NCBI GenBank assembly: GCA_021307315.1
Contig: JAJSPD010000022.1
Span: forward strand, 496,001-560,000
Reading direction: 5' to 3'
DNA: 64,000 bases
Origin: Bisporella sp. PMI_857
Lineage: Eukaryota; Ascomycota; Leotiomycetes; Helotiales; Helotiaceae
Position 1 is the stretch's first letter. Every line of letters begins with the position of its first letter. Made by a program: the position numbers and the translations under genes. The notes under the pieces were generated by a model, which saw nothing but the letters and a program-made list of their open reading frames with translations, had not been told where the DNA came from and ran no database searches. This document shows, one piece after another, positions 50,402 through 60,220 of the stretch.

Positions 50402-52042
50402 CTATGAACTGTACGACTGTATCAGCTTGACCACAGCCTCATGCTCCCTAGAAATAGCCCACATCAGGGGTGTCCGGTTCATCGAATCTTTTGATGTAAG
50501 ATCAGCCTTTTCCGTCTTCAGCAGTAGCTCAACTATGCCTTCATGCCCAAGCCCCGCAGCCCATGACAGCGGCGTCCGACGTAATCGATCCTTCATATTG
50601 ATGTCGACCTTGCCCGTCTGTAGTAGCATCTTGACCACGGCGTCGTGGCCATTTTGGCATGCCCAGAATAGTGGCGTCTTGAGGTACCCGTCCTTGAAGT
50701 CGACGTTGACCTTACCCGTCTCGACTAGCAGCTTGACTACCTCCGGATACCCTTTGTAGGCGGCCCACCAAAGCGCTGGCAGATCGTCCGGGCCCTTGGC
50801 GTTAACATCGGCTCCTTTCTGCAGTAATTGTCTGACCAAAGCTTCATCGCCATCCTTAGCAGCTGTGACAATGACCGGGCTGGGCATCAGGAATGGGTTG
50901 AATATAGCCGCTTGACTATCGGAGGAGTCAGAAGACTGGTGATCGTTCTGATCACGCAGAGTTCCCGCGCATGCATGCATCTGCTTAAAAGTTTCCTGCG
51001 ACGCAACGTACCGCCTGGTCGCTGCCGCAATATCCTTCGCCTTCGCCGACTCCTCGAGCCCCAAGTCTTCCAATCCCCGCACCACATTGAAGCGAAAGTA
51101 TCGGCCGCCGTTGTCCAAGTACGCCTTATCCCGCTGGAATCGCTCAGCCGTCCGTTCCGTCTCGGTCGCAATAGCAACCAACGTCTCGCCAATGTGCAAC
51201 AAATCGTCTGGGAACGGCTTCAGCGAAGGCACACCTGTGCCGATCGAGACCAGACACTTGACTCTACCTTCGAGCTGCTCGGAGGCGCACATGACCTGGG
51301 CCTGGTCCCATAGCTCCATTACTGGGTTGTTTGCGCCTAGTGCTCCATCTACGAATTCTTCCTTGTACCTACCGACTGCGATAGAATCGAAGAAGGATGA
51401 GGCGGCGGATGTTGCCCGGCAGGCTTCCCATATACGGACGCTGTTTAAGAGATCGGTATTGCCGCGCTTGGAATTGTAGCTCGTGAGGCATACAGTTTCG
51501 CTGGTCTCTTTGCTCGTTGCGCATACAAACCTGCCGAAAGCCATCGTAAGCTCAGGACAGGTAGCGGTTTGGACAGGGGCAAACTTGACCCACACTTTGC
51601 AAGTAGATCCTGGTGCGTCCTTTAGAAGTGCATCTTCCTGCAACCCCTGCTTTTTGATAACCTCTTTCACCGCTTGTTCTAGCTCATCCGAATCGAACCG
51701 TCCCTGGATCTTTCCCCTCACTGTCACTCTATGCCTCTTCTTCTGGAATATTCTACTTGAAAGCTGCATATATGCCTGGATGCACTCGTCGATGCTCATT
51801 TTTAGCCGGCCGAGCATTACTGCGATCAGCCTGGTCGATTAGCGCCAACGATGCAGACATCGCCCCACTACGGCGACTCACCCGCCAGTGCTTGTCCCGC
51901 CGATCATGTCAAAGTAGTCACATGGCTTTGGCGGTGCATCTGGATTGACAGCTTCCATAAGGTGCTCGAGGATCATGAGGGCGGACAGACCGCGGACGCC
52001 GCCGCCGTCGAGAGCCAGCAGTCGCAGATCTTGGTTCGGCAT
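50402..52042 (-). CDS. Patatin-like phospholipase with C-terminal ankyrin repeats
   Basis: Exons on the minus strand are 52042-51882 and 51830-50402 (intron 51 bp, branch CTAAT, phase closes), giving 1590 nt and 529 residues. Patatin motifs: DGGGVRG (oxyanion loop), GTSTGG with the nucleophile Ser split at the exon junction, and [10 protein letters not shown] (catalytic Asp). From about residue 370 come four ankyrin repeats ([68 protein letters not shown]). Patatin domains occur at the N terminus of many fungal NLRs. Here no NACHT or NB-ARC lies between the two parts. It may be an immunity-type phospholipase sensing through its ankyrins. No stops or frameshifts seen. Confidence 0.9.
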
Positions 52043-52549
52043 GAAGAGTTATTGAAAGGATTTGAAATGCTCTCAAATCGCAACAGGCACGATTATTCGG
52101 AGAACCTTTGGTGTGAAATCTGTGTTGAATGAAGGCGCAATCTTGCCGTTCTAGCAGTTGTTGTGCCCTTTAATACCCGCAGGCTCGGCACAGGTGTTAA
52201 GATTTGAGGTTCCCAATACATTGACCCCCCGGCGCCAGGGGAACCAATACGTTTACCACCCATGGTAGGTTTTATGGCGCCCAGTACACCTACAACATAG
52301 TGTAGGTTTAATTTTCTTAGTAAGCAGCTTCCCCCACCAAAATACCAAACACCACTCAAAATAATCTTTACGGACCTGGAAAGCAATTGATTCTCTATAA
52401 CACTACTGTTCTGCTCTGTATCTTCATGGATACTCAATTTGCAATGCCAATCGCTTTTTCTCCACGAGTATTGGTATCACCATCACTTTCACCACCGCCG
52501 CCTTTATTATAGCACCTGCCCTAATGCCCTTTTCTCCAGAAGCTACATA

Positions 52550-52723
52550 TGGTCCGACCTGGATATTTCGGAACTCTCGGTTCCATGCCTATACTCCGAT
52601 ATATTGAAGTTTCCGATGTAAAGAGGGTCCGTTACAGCCACTTAAGGTCTGACAGATCCAGAGATTTATTCCGATATGTAGAGGTTTCCAATATAGGAGT
52701 TCCGAAATACCCAGGTCGGACTG
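52550..52723. mobile_element. MITE with TA duplication
   Basis: The ends TGGTCCGACCTGGATATTTCGG and the reverse complement of CCGAAATACCCAGGTCGGACTG form inverted repeats of about 28 bp with a few mismatches. TA flanks both sides (52548-52549 and 52724-52725). The element is 174 bp without an ORF. Its family differs from the MITE at 3143. Confidence 0.75.
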
Positions 52724-52912
52724 TATCAGTCTCAACAAGAGCTATATCAATCAATACAGGCTTGGGCATCTAGTCATTATTTTGCTTTTCGGGTTAGTCG
52801 ATCAAAAACAATTAACAAAAGTTTACGGAAGAAAATATTTGTATGGTGCTGGAGTAGTGTGGCACAAATCAACTGCAATTTGATACAAGACTAATCTCTA
52901 CCCTCTCTACTA

Positions 52913-55096
52913 ACCGAGATCCCGTGACAAATCCCGTCCCGCATCAAATCCCACTCAAAAATACATTCTATATAAATCTTCAAACATGAATAACTACGCC
53001 AAATCAGACGTTATTGACAAAGCTGTTGATTCAATTCGATCAGGGGAGTTTCTAAATGCTTCCCAAGCAGCGGCACACTTTGGATGTGATCGTACGTCGA
53101 TTAGCAAAAGGCTGAAAGGTCAAACCTGTTATAAAGCCCATGCAGACTCTGTTGGCCGACAATGCCTTACAGACCTTCAGGAACGAAAGCTTATTCGTAG
53201 AATTAACTATTTGAGTGAAAAGCAAATGCCTCCTACTAGTAGAATAGTCAAGAACCTTGCGGAAAAGCTAAAAGGAAAAAGTGTAAAAAAGAACTAAGTC
53301 GGCCAATTTGTAGCTCGGCATAAATCGGAACTTAAATCGATATACTTGCGTAATATTAATAATTTGCGAGTTGCCGCTGAATATAAGCCTATATTTCAAT
53401 TGTTTTATAACAACGTAAGTCACTTGGTTTTGTGGTTGATTTAATATTAATTTTTAAGAAAGTAATTAGCTGACTAGCTACGTTCCGCAGCTAAAGCGTA
53501 CAATTGAAAAATATCAAATAACAGCCGACAATATATATAATTTTGATAAAAAAGAATTTCTTATAAAAATAGGTCGTATAATGAAAAAAATTACAAGCCA
53601 ACAAGCTATAAATAAGCTGAGTAGAATAAAAAATCGTCAAAACGGCAATCGAAAGTTTATTAGTTGCTTAGCTTGCATTTCAGCAATAAAGAAAACTATT
53701 TCTTTTCTTTTGATCTACAAAAAATCAAATCACCAATTGCAATCTAGTTAGCTTGAAAACGTCAATAAAGATTCAAATACTTATTTTGCTTTATTTGAGA
53801 ATAAATAAAGTAGTAATAAACTCGGCATAGAGTGGCTAAAAAAAGTGTTTAATCGCTATACTCAGCCAGCTAGTCCTCGATCTAAGCGTCTATTAATAGT
53901 AAATGGCCATTTTAGTTATGTAAATTACGAATTCGTCGAATAGGCCGATCGCTACCGCATAATCATATTGATTTTACTACTACATTCTACACACAAATTG
54001 CAACTTTTCGATGTTGGCCTGTTCGGCCTTCTTGCTACAGTTTACTCTGTACGACTCGATATGCTATTAGCGGGCAGCGGTGGCTTTACAACTATAAGTA
54101 AAAGCATGTTTTTTGATTTATTCAAGCTTTCTTTTAATGAAGTTTTTTCCGAAAAGAATATTCAGCATACTTTTCAAAAGCCTAGTATTTGGCCAGTTAA
54201 TCGAAAAAATATAATCAATTCAGTACGACGTATCAAAAAGTCTATTGCGGAAAAAGTTCTTAATACGATTTTTACGCTTACAAATTCCAGAACTGTACGT
54301 TTAGCTTTAAAAGTATATTAACAGAATTCTAGTAAAGACGTTATACAAAAAATGTTCAAAAAGCTAGAAACCGCAATTGCAAAAGCTGATATCGCGGAAC
54401 ATAAAAATAAAGGGTTACGAAAAGCTATTATATATAAGAAATCAAAAAGAAAAAGAAGCCGAAAACTTGATTTAAGTAGAAAACCTGATCAAAGAACTAT
54501 TGTGTATTCGCCAGTTAAAGTCGAGAAAATCAAAAAATACCAATTAAAGAAAGAAAATAAAGCTAAAGCTATAAAAGATCAAAAAAAAGCTCGAAAAGTT
54601 CAAATTGAATTTAATAAAGCTATCAAAGTCAAAAAAGTAAAGAAAAAAGAAGCTCGACTAGCTAAAGCTTAATTACAAAGAAAAAAAGCCGACCAGAATT
54701 TTTTTCGATTAAAGTCACTAGCCAAAAAGTCGCTTTCTACTACTATTACACTTAATTTGGCTTTACAAGAAATAACAAAACCTCAAAAAGCATTTATTAA
54801 AGCTTCTTCAACTTCAAAGCTTAGAAAAAAAGCTCAAAATCAAGTAGTAAACAAGGAAGTTGTTGTAAAAAAAGTAGTGCGGAAAAATCGAGTTGGAAGA
54901 GCAATTAAGCTACCATTACGCTTTCAAGAATCTTTTCCTTTGTAAAAATGATACAACAAATTATTATAAATCGATTGAGCCTACTTTCATTGTATATAGA
55001 TTTGTGGTTGATTTTTTATTAATTTTTTACTATAAGTTCAATTGATAAATTTGAGTGGGATTTGATGCGGGACGGGATTTGTCACGGGATCTCGGT
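52913..55096 (+). mobile_element. Full-length decayed Fot1/pogo-type transposon
   Basis: Inverted termini of about 47 bp start ACCGAGATCCCGTGACAAAT and end with the exact reverse complement at 55096, flanked by TA (52911-52912 and 55097-55098). Length is 2184 bp. The transposase frame starts at 52986 with a psq-type helix-turn-helix (ASQAAAHFGCDRTSISKRL) and a CENP-B-type DNA-binding segment to 53297. It then breaks into many AT-rich stops. A recognisable end of the DDE domain remains at 53968-54321 (LFDVGLFG, IWPVNRKNII). A Lys/Ala-rich tail follows (54352-54945). AT richness and nonsense codons fit RIP or long decay. Non-functional but structurally complete. Confidence 0.85.
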
Positions 55097-55172
55097 TACG
55101 TCCTGAGTCTCCTACTTATACCCCGTACCTCTGGCGACTCCTCACGTGCCCATACATGCCAAGTATTAGAAC

Positions 55173-55356
55173 CTTTTGATAGAGCATGAAATACACAGTG
55201 ATAATCAGAAGGTATTGGGGATGCCGTTCAGGCTCTCTATTCTTGTCTAAAGCATACAGATCTGTATGCTGCACACACACATGCTATGGAGAGAGCCTAA
55301 ATTGCATCGCCAATATTCCCTCTAATTGTTATTGTGTATTTCCATGTTCTATCAGC
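55173..55356. mobile_element. Hairpin-like element nested in an LTR
   Basis: The two halves are imperfect reverse complements over about 80 bp (CTTTTGATAGAGCATG.. against ..CATGTTCTATCAGC). The element is flanked by TTAGAAC at 55166-55172 and 55357-55363, a 7-bp duplication. The right flank is family A LTR sequence (the GCTTAGAA motif), so it inserted into an LTR. It has no ORF. Confidence 0.6.
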
Positions 55357-55456
55357 TTAGAACGAGGATAACATACAATCAAGGAATACCAGAATCACAC
55401 CAGCAGAGCGTAGTCAATAGCTACTACGCCTTTTGCTACGTGAAGGTATTCTGACA
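55357..55456 (-). repeat. Truncated LTR, family A copy
   Basis: On the plus strand: AGAATCACACCAGCAGAGCGTAG..CTACTACGCCTTTTGCTACGTG..GGTATTCTGACA ending at 55456. This is the inverse of the family A start at 8432. Its other half is displaced by the hairpin element and the pogo element. Confidence 0.7.
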
Positions 55457-55721
55457 ACTAGGATTACTTCTAAATTCTGGGCTGAAGTTTGCGCTTATTC
55501 TTTCTGTTGGTATGCCCCCTCCTTACCTTCCACGGGGCAAAAGGCACAGCTCTAGGCCGTGCTCTTGCTCTTGATGGATATGGTAATTGTTGTTGTATTA
55601 GGTTCTACTCTAGATTCTACAAAATGGGGTTTGTGCGGACCACGTGACCTGGTGGGTCGTATGTGGATCCGTAAACCCCTACTTCCTACACTTTCATAAA
55701 GAAACGAATGAGTACGGCTTT

Positions 55722-56234
55722 TGTAACAAATAGAGGGCAGCTGGAGGGATTGCAATATAGCAGGTGAGGACACGTATGATATAAAGACACGTGATTGGCA
55801 ATGCAAAAATAATTGTATTGTATTGGTATGAGATGTAGGTCTTTGAATCTATAGACTTAAGCTTGCTCTCCTCCAAGGGGCTCTGGCTTCCATATATGTC
55901 CTTCGCCCCTCGACGGTGTTGTATTCTTCTTTTACAGCCACCAAGCTTGCGATTTGCTTATGATTTGGATATCTCCGAAAGTACTTCAACAGCTGAAGCC
56001 TACAACAGTCTAGATCATACGCTCTTGTTGTAGCTGCAAGCCTGTGGCTGGCTATGGGCTGGTTATTCCGTTTGCAGCCCTGAAAGTGCTGCAGCTGAAG
56101 CCTGTGACAGTCTAGGTCAAACGCTTTCGCGGTGGCTGCAAGCCTGTGGCTGGCCATGAGCTGGTTACGCCCATTTGCAGCCCTGAAGGTGCTGCAGCTG
56201 AAAACCTTAAATTTTCAGGATCCTGGTTGTTACA
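55722..56234 (-). repeat. LTR-like repeat, family C, full copy
   Basis: The segment starts TGTAACAAATAG and ends GGTTGTTACA, giving inverted TGTAACA/TGTTACA ends over 513 bp. Internal tandem-like modules of about 65 bp with GCTGCAAGCCTGTGGCTGG recur. Flanking pentamers do not match. It is followed at once by family D sequence (inverted) up to 56421. Confidence 0.6.
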
Positions 56235-56421
56235 GGAAAAGGCTCAAAAGTATAAACAACTATCAATTGTTATAACGAAAAGAACAAGCTACAGACAGAA
56301 GAAGGGAAGGAAAGCAGCGCTTTATATACGGGAGACTGGCTAGGGGCCAGTGTAAGCGAGGCCCGTGGTGTTAGGGGGTTGAGCCCTGGGGCTCTAAGCG
56401 AATAGGGCCAAGGCTGTGACA
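56235..56421 (-). repeat. Truncated LTR-like repeat, family D
   Basis: Minus strand: TGTCACAGCC (from 56421), CGCTTAGAGCCCC, CGTATATAAAGCGCTG. It matches the copy at 59280. It lies about 150 bp upstream of the HET gene's ATG and its TATATAAA box points away from that gene. Confidence 0.6.
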
Positions 56422-56568
56422 GCCCCACTAAAATGGTGGCAGAATACCAAAATCACACTGGAGGTCGTGTATCACTCTCCAATTCTCTCCCGAAGTCTTT
56501 CCAATCTCTGCCCCTCATCCTTCCTTTCCGGATATTTATTCCGAGATTCGTCATCAGGAACATGAAAT

Positions 56569-58515
56569 ATGGCCGTCTCGTACCAACACGATCAACTCCC
56601 TGAAGGTAGATTCATCCGCATTCTCTATCTCCATCCAACAAAGGAGCCAAAAGACCCACTGAAATGCAGCCTCGTGAGCTGCGCCTTGAGCGAAGGACAA
56701 TCGCCGGCATGCGAGTACGAAGCGTTATCGTACGTATGGGGCTCTCCGGTGGGCCACCTTCCTCTCGAAGTGGGAGACAATGCGGAAACACTCTTGATCA
56801 CAAAGAACTGCGAAACTGCCCTGTGGCATTTGAGACTCAGGGAACAAAAACGGGCTCTTTGGGTTGATTCAATTTGCATTGACCAGGGATCAATCAGCGA
56901 AAAGGATCACCAATTGAAGTTGATGGGCGAGATTTATCGGCAGGCTAGCAGTGTTCGCGTTTGGGTTGGGCCACTCGGCTCCGATGATGGCACCAACGGC
57001 GACGAGTTTGCGATTGAAAACCTGAAGGCAATATGCTCGCTCGGCGCGCAGAACACGCTTAGCCCGCCACTTCCTGGCTGGGGTGCCACCAGAATAGGAC
57101 AACTAGAGCGGTTTTTTGGAAGGTCGTGGTGGGAGCGAATGTGGGTCGTTCAAGAGGTGGCACTAGGACGGCACGTTATCTTCCAGCAGGGATCAAAAGA
57201 GTTGGAGTACAAGACACTCGTTACCGCGTACCGCGCGGTAGATGCATACGTCAGAGAGATATCAGAAGGTTTCCGCTATGGCTTCTACAACGAGGAGCTT
57301 GGTGCACTGATGCAGGTTCTCGAGTCAGTCAAAATCTTGGACATGACGCGCAAGCTCCTTGGAGCTGATTCGGCCAAGAATGTCAAGACTCCGACCAGAG
57401 AAGATATCATGACTTGGACGACGATCGCCAACTTGTTACGGAGTAGAAAAGCATCGAACCCCAGTGACAAGCTATATTCTTTATTTGGACTGTTGCCTTC
57501 GAGCGAGTTCCAGAGCCTCGCGATGGAACAGTCCTACTCTCTTTTGACGGAAGAAGCCTTCATCGAGGCCACATACAGCATCATGAAGTCTTCGGAATGC
57601 CTTATGATGTTTAACTTTGTGGGTCGGAGGGCCGCTAATGGATCAGCAGGACTGCCTTCATGGGTGCCCGACTGGCGGTTGGCCCCGGAGAACCAATACG
57701 AAGCCAACTTGCGAGTTGCGCGAGAAAACTTGTATAACGCGTCGAATAACACTTCATTCCACCTTCAGCGACTAAGCTCAAACACCATCTGCTTGAAGGG
57801 ATTCTTTGTCGACGTTGTCCAAGCCAGGGATCTTTCCTTAACACCTACCACGGTTTGGATATTACAGGTGTGCTACAGTGATTGGCGTAAGACGTGGGCG
57901 CACACTCGCCCAGGCAATACCATGCCGGAACACCACACGTACATGGATGGAACATCGGCAGATACAGCATTCAGAAGAACCGTGTTATGGGATTGCGAGC
58001 TAGGTGCCGAGGAGGGAGCACTCAACAGGTTGACTCAAGAGGAAGCTGCGTCTATGTTCAAAGCCTATGACCGCGTCGCAAACATGTCTAGGCAGGGAAA
58101 GGACTTAGACGATACTGGGCAAAAGCCTTCGGCGTTGGATACTCGAAGGGCAGCCTACATGGTGAATTGCGTGAAAGAGCGGGCTTTTTTTGTCACGGCC
58201 ACACAGTTGATCGGGATTACACAGTCAAACGTAGAGCTTGGTGACCATATCTTCATTGCGGCTGGAAACAGTCATCCCATCATCCTGCGGCCTTCGAAGA
58301 AATATGCAGACACTTGGCATGTCGTTGGAGAGTGTTATCTCCATGGGTTTATGGACGGATTAGGAGTGATAAATATGGAGTTTTGTGCGATGGTTGAGGA
58401 GAAGGTGTGTGCCGATCCGGCTGTCCAAGCCATGAAAGGAACCGAGAAGAATCCAAGGTGGGATGAGATTACAGATCAGCCTGATGGACTGTGGAAGTGG
58501 CTTCTGATTGAATAG
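56569..58515 (+). CDS. HET-domain protein, single exon
   Basis: Single open frame of 648 residues, starting MAVSYQHDQLPEGRFIRILY. HET domain at about residues 50-200: YEALSYVWGSP, LWVDSICIDQ and EKDHQLKLMGEIYRQASSV, followed by RFFGRSWWERMWVVQEVALG. The C-terminal region has NPSDKLYSLFGLL, LPSWVPDWRL and a CYLHGFMDG end. HET proteins drive incompatibility cell death. The gene is uninterrupted, in contrast to the HET pseudogene at 1013-3109, which shows the same domain layout. It is flanked by LTR-like repeats on the left and a gene-free region on the right. Confidence 0.92.
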   Translation: MAVSYQHDQLPEGRFIRILYLHPTKEPKDPLKCSLVSCALSEGQSPACEYEALSYVWGSPVGHLPLEVGDNAETLLITKNCETALWHLRLREQKRALWVDSICIDQGSISEKDHQLKLMGEIYRQASSVRVWVGPLGSDDGTNGDEFAIENLKAICSLGAQNTLSPPLPGWGATRIGQLERFFGRSWWERMWVVQEVALGRHVIFQQGSKELEYKTLVTAYRAVDAYVREISEGFRYGFYNEELGALMQVLESVKILDMTRKLLGADSAKNVKTPTREDIMTWTTIANLLRSRKASNPSDKLYSLFGLLPSSEFQSLAMEQSYSLLTEEAFIEATYSIMKSSECLMMFNFVGRRAANGSAGLPSWVPDWRLAPENQYEANLRVARENLYNASNNTSFHLQRLSSNTICLKGFFVDVVQARDLSLTPTTVWILQVCYSDWRKTWAHTRPGNTMPEHHTYMDGTSADTAFRRTVLWDCELGAEEGALNRLTQEEAASMFKAYDRVANMSRQGKDLDDTGQKPSALDTRRAAYMVNCVKERAFFVTATQLIGITQSNVELGDHIFIAAGNSHPIILRPSKKYADTWHVVGECYLHGFMDGLGVINMEFCAMVEEKVCADPAVQAMKGTEKNPRWDEITDQPDGLWKWLLIE

Positions 58516-59279
58516 ATGTGCAGGCTATTGTCGGATGTTGTGCCCTGGATGTTGGTAAAAGATCAACCTCTTGTTTAAGTACTGTCCTGAGTGTGTGATG
58601 ATGCCGGCTATGATACTCAAGGTACAACTTCGTAAGGACTTGCTATATGCATGAGTGCCACCATGAATGGGAATGCAGTCGTGAATTTCGGTCTTCGAAA
58701 GCCATGTTATAAGGTCCTAATGTTCATAGGGCACATGAGAATGGTCTTAAGAATTACGAAGTGACCATAAAGCCATCTTCTCTTCTTAGTTATCCCCATC
58801 TATTTTTATGCGGATCCCTCTGTATAGCGAGTGTTAATACACAAATTTAGGAGAACGAAGGCGCACTGTCTGACAGGAGATTACAGCACAGCCTCTGAAT
58901 AACCATAGGGACCCGATGCAGCTCCCTCGCCTGATTTATTAGGGGCAAAGTGAACACTGCTATTTAGGCTTCGCATTGGTTGTGGTTTCCTACGAGCGAT
59001 GATATGTCGCAGGGCGGCAAATGTCAATCACCAAAGCCTGATCCTACGAAGATTGGCAGATATTTCCCGAGTCCAAGGCGTGTTTGTATGAATTCTATAT
59101 TCATAATTTTATAAAATGAGTGGTGATATAATTTACAGATCTCGGGAGGCGGACATTCTCGCCTAAAAGTAATACCTCTTCCAGAACTTTCTAGATTGCG
59201 GGAGCGGCTCTATATTATTACCATTTCCTATATAGCTTTCCAAAACCTGATTTTTCATGGCGCACACTCAAAAAACAAT

Positions 59280-59524
59280 CGTCACGGCCCTATCTCGCTT
59301 AGAGCCCCTTGAGGCTCGGCCTTTTAGGGCTCGGCCCCTGGCACCACAGAGCTCGCTTACACTGGCCCCTGGCCAGTCTCCTGTATATAAAGCACTGCTC
59401 TCCTTCCCTTCTTCTATCTGTAGCTTGTTCTCTTTGTTATAGCAATTGACAGTCGTTCACACCTTTGAGTCCCTCTTCCTGAGATCTACCGATCGAGATC
59501 CCTTGTTCGCCTTGAGTTGTTACA
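59280..59524 (+). mobile_element. Solo LTR, family D, with 5-bp target duplication
   Basis: Starts CGTCACGGCCC (the family has TGTCACGGCC, so the first base is a T-to-C change), contains a TGTATATAAAGCACTG promoter-like box and ends GAGTTGTTACA. ACAAT flanks it at 59275-59279 and 59525-59529. Confidence 0.75.
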
Positions 59525-59684
59525 ACAATCAACGTTGACAAAATAAAAGTAATTGTTAATATCTCTACAAAAATACTTGTAAACTTAACAGTACTTATTG
59601 GAAATTAAAGCTTAAGCATTAAAACAGCTTTTAGTTATAATTTTATTATGTACTTATTTAGAATAAGTAGTATACAATAAGTTT

Positions 59685-59858
59685 TGTCACGTCCCTTGCT
59701 CTGAAGCACACGTGACGTACATTAGCAGAGCTCTCGGGGCGCCTCATGTATATATAGCCTGCTCTCCTCGAGCTCTTCTTCCTTCTTTAGCTATAGGTTC
59801 TCGTATAATACCACCGTTGCCCACTATACTTGTAGATCAACAGCGCGCGTCGTCACAT
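59685..59858 (+). repeat. LTR-like repeat, variant of family D
   Basis: Starts TGTCACGTCCC, has a TGTATATATAGCC box and ends GTCGTCACAT. AGTTT occurs just before it (59680-59684) and just after it (59859-59863), consistent with a target duplication. Confidence 0.55.
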
Positions 59859-60220
59859 AGTTTTAACAAAATAACCCAATACAATCCTGCCTAAACCACT
59901 GCAATACGGCAGACTTTACGTACAATGCAAGCTTCTATATGCATCATACCCTTTTAATAAGTTAAACGTTTAGAAGTTCGCGTAAGGTTGCTGCGTTTTA
60001 AAAATAGAAACTGCTGCTTCGATATGTACGGTAGCCATAATATAACACTCATTGACCCCTAACCCTAAGGCTTGGCCGTTTCACTCTATTCAAGCATGAC
60101 CGCGTCAAAAAATGGAGCGGTGGGACATATAAGAGCCTCAGGGTCTGATGGCCATAACTATCAGCGTCGTTTCTGTGCTGTGATAAGTACAATATAGCAT
60201 AATTAAACGCACACTTGAAT

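Larger units (their letters stand above)
58516..60220. other. Gene-free region with LTR relics
   Basis: Contains two LTR-like repeats (59280-59524 and 59685-59858) and an AT-rich stretch between them. A CCCTAACCCTAA-like 13-mer near 60057 is too short to be telomeric. No gene supported. Confidence 0.6.

Noticed and set aside
50828..51842. Plus-strand ORFs of 119-161 codons
   Set aside because: Antisense shadows of the patatin-ankyrin gene.
60050..60072. CCCTAACCCTAA-like telomeric repeat
   Set aside because: Fewer than two full repeat units; coding sequence continues beyond it, so it is not a chromosome end.
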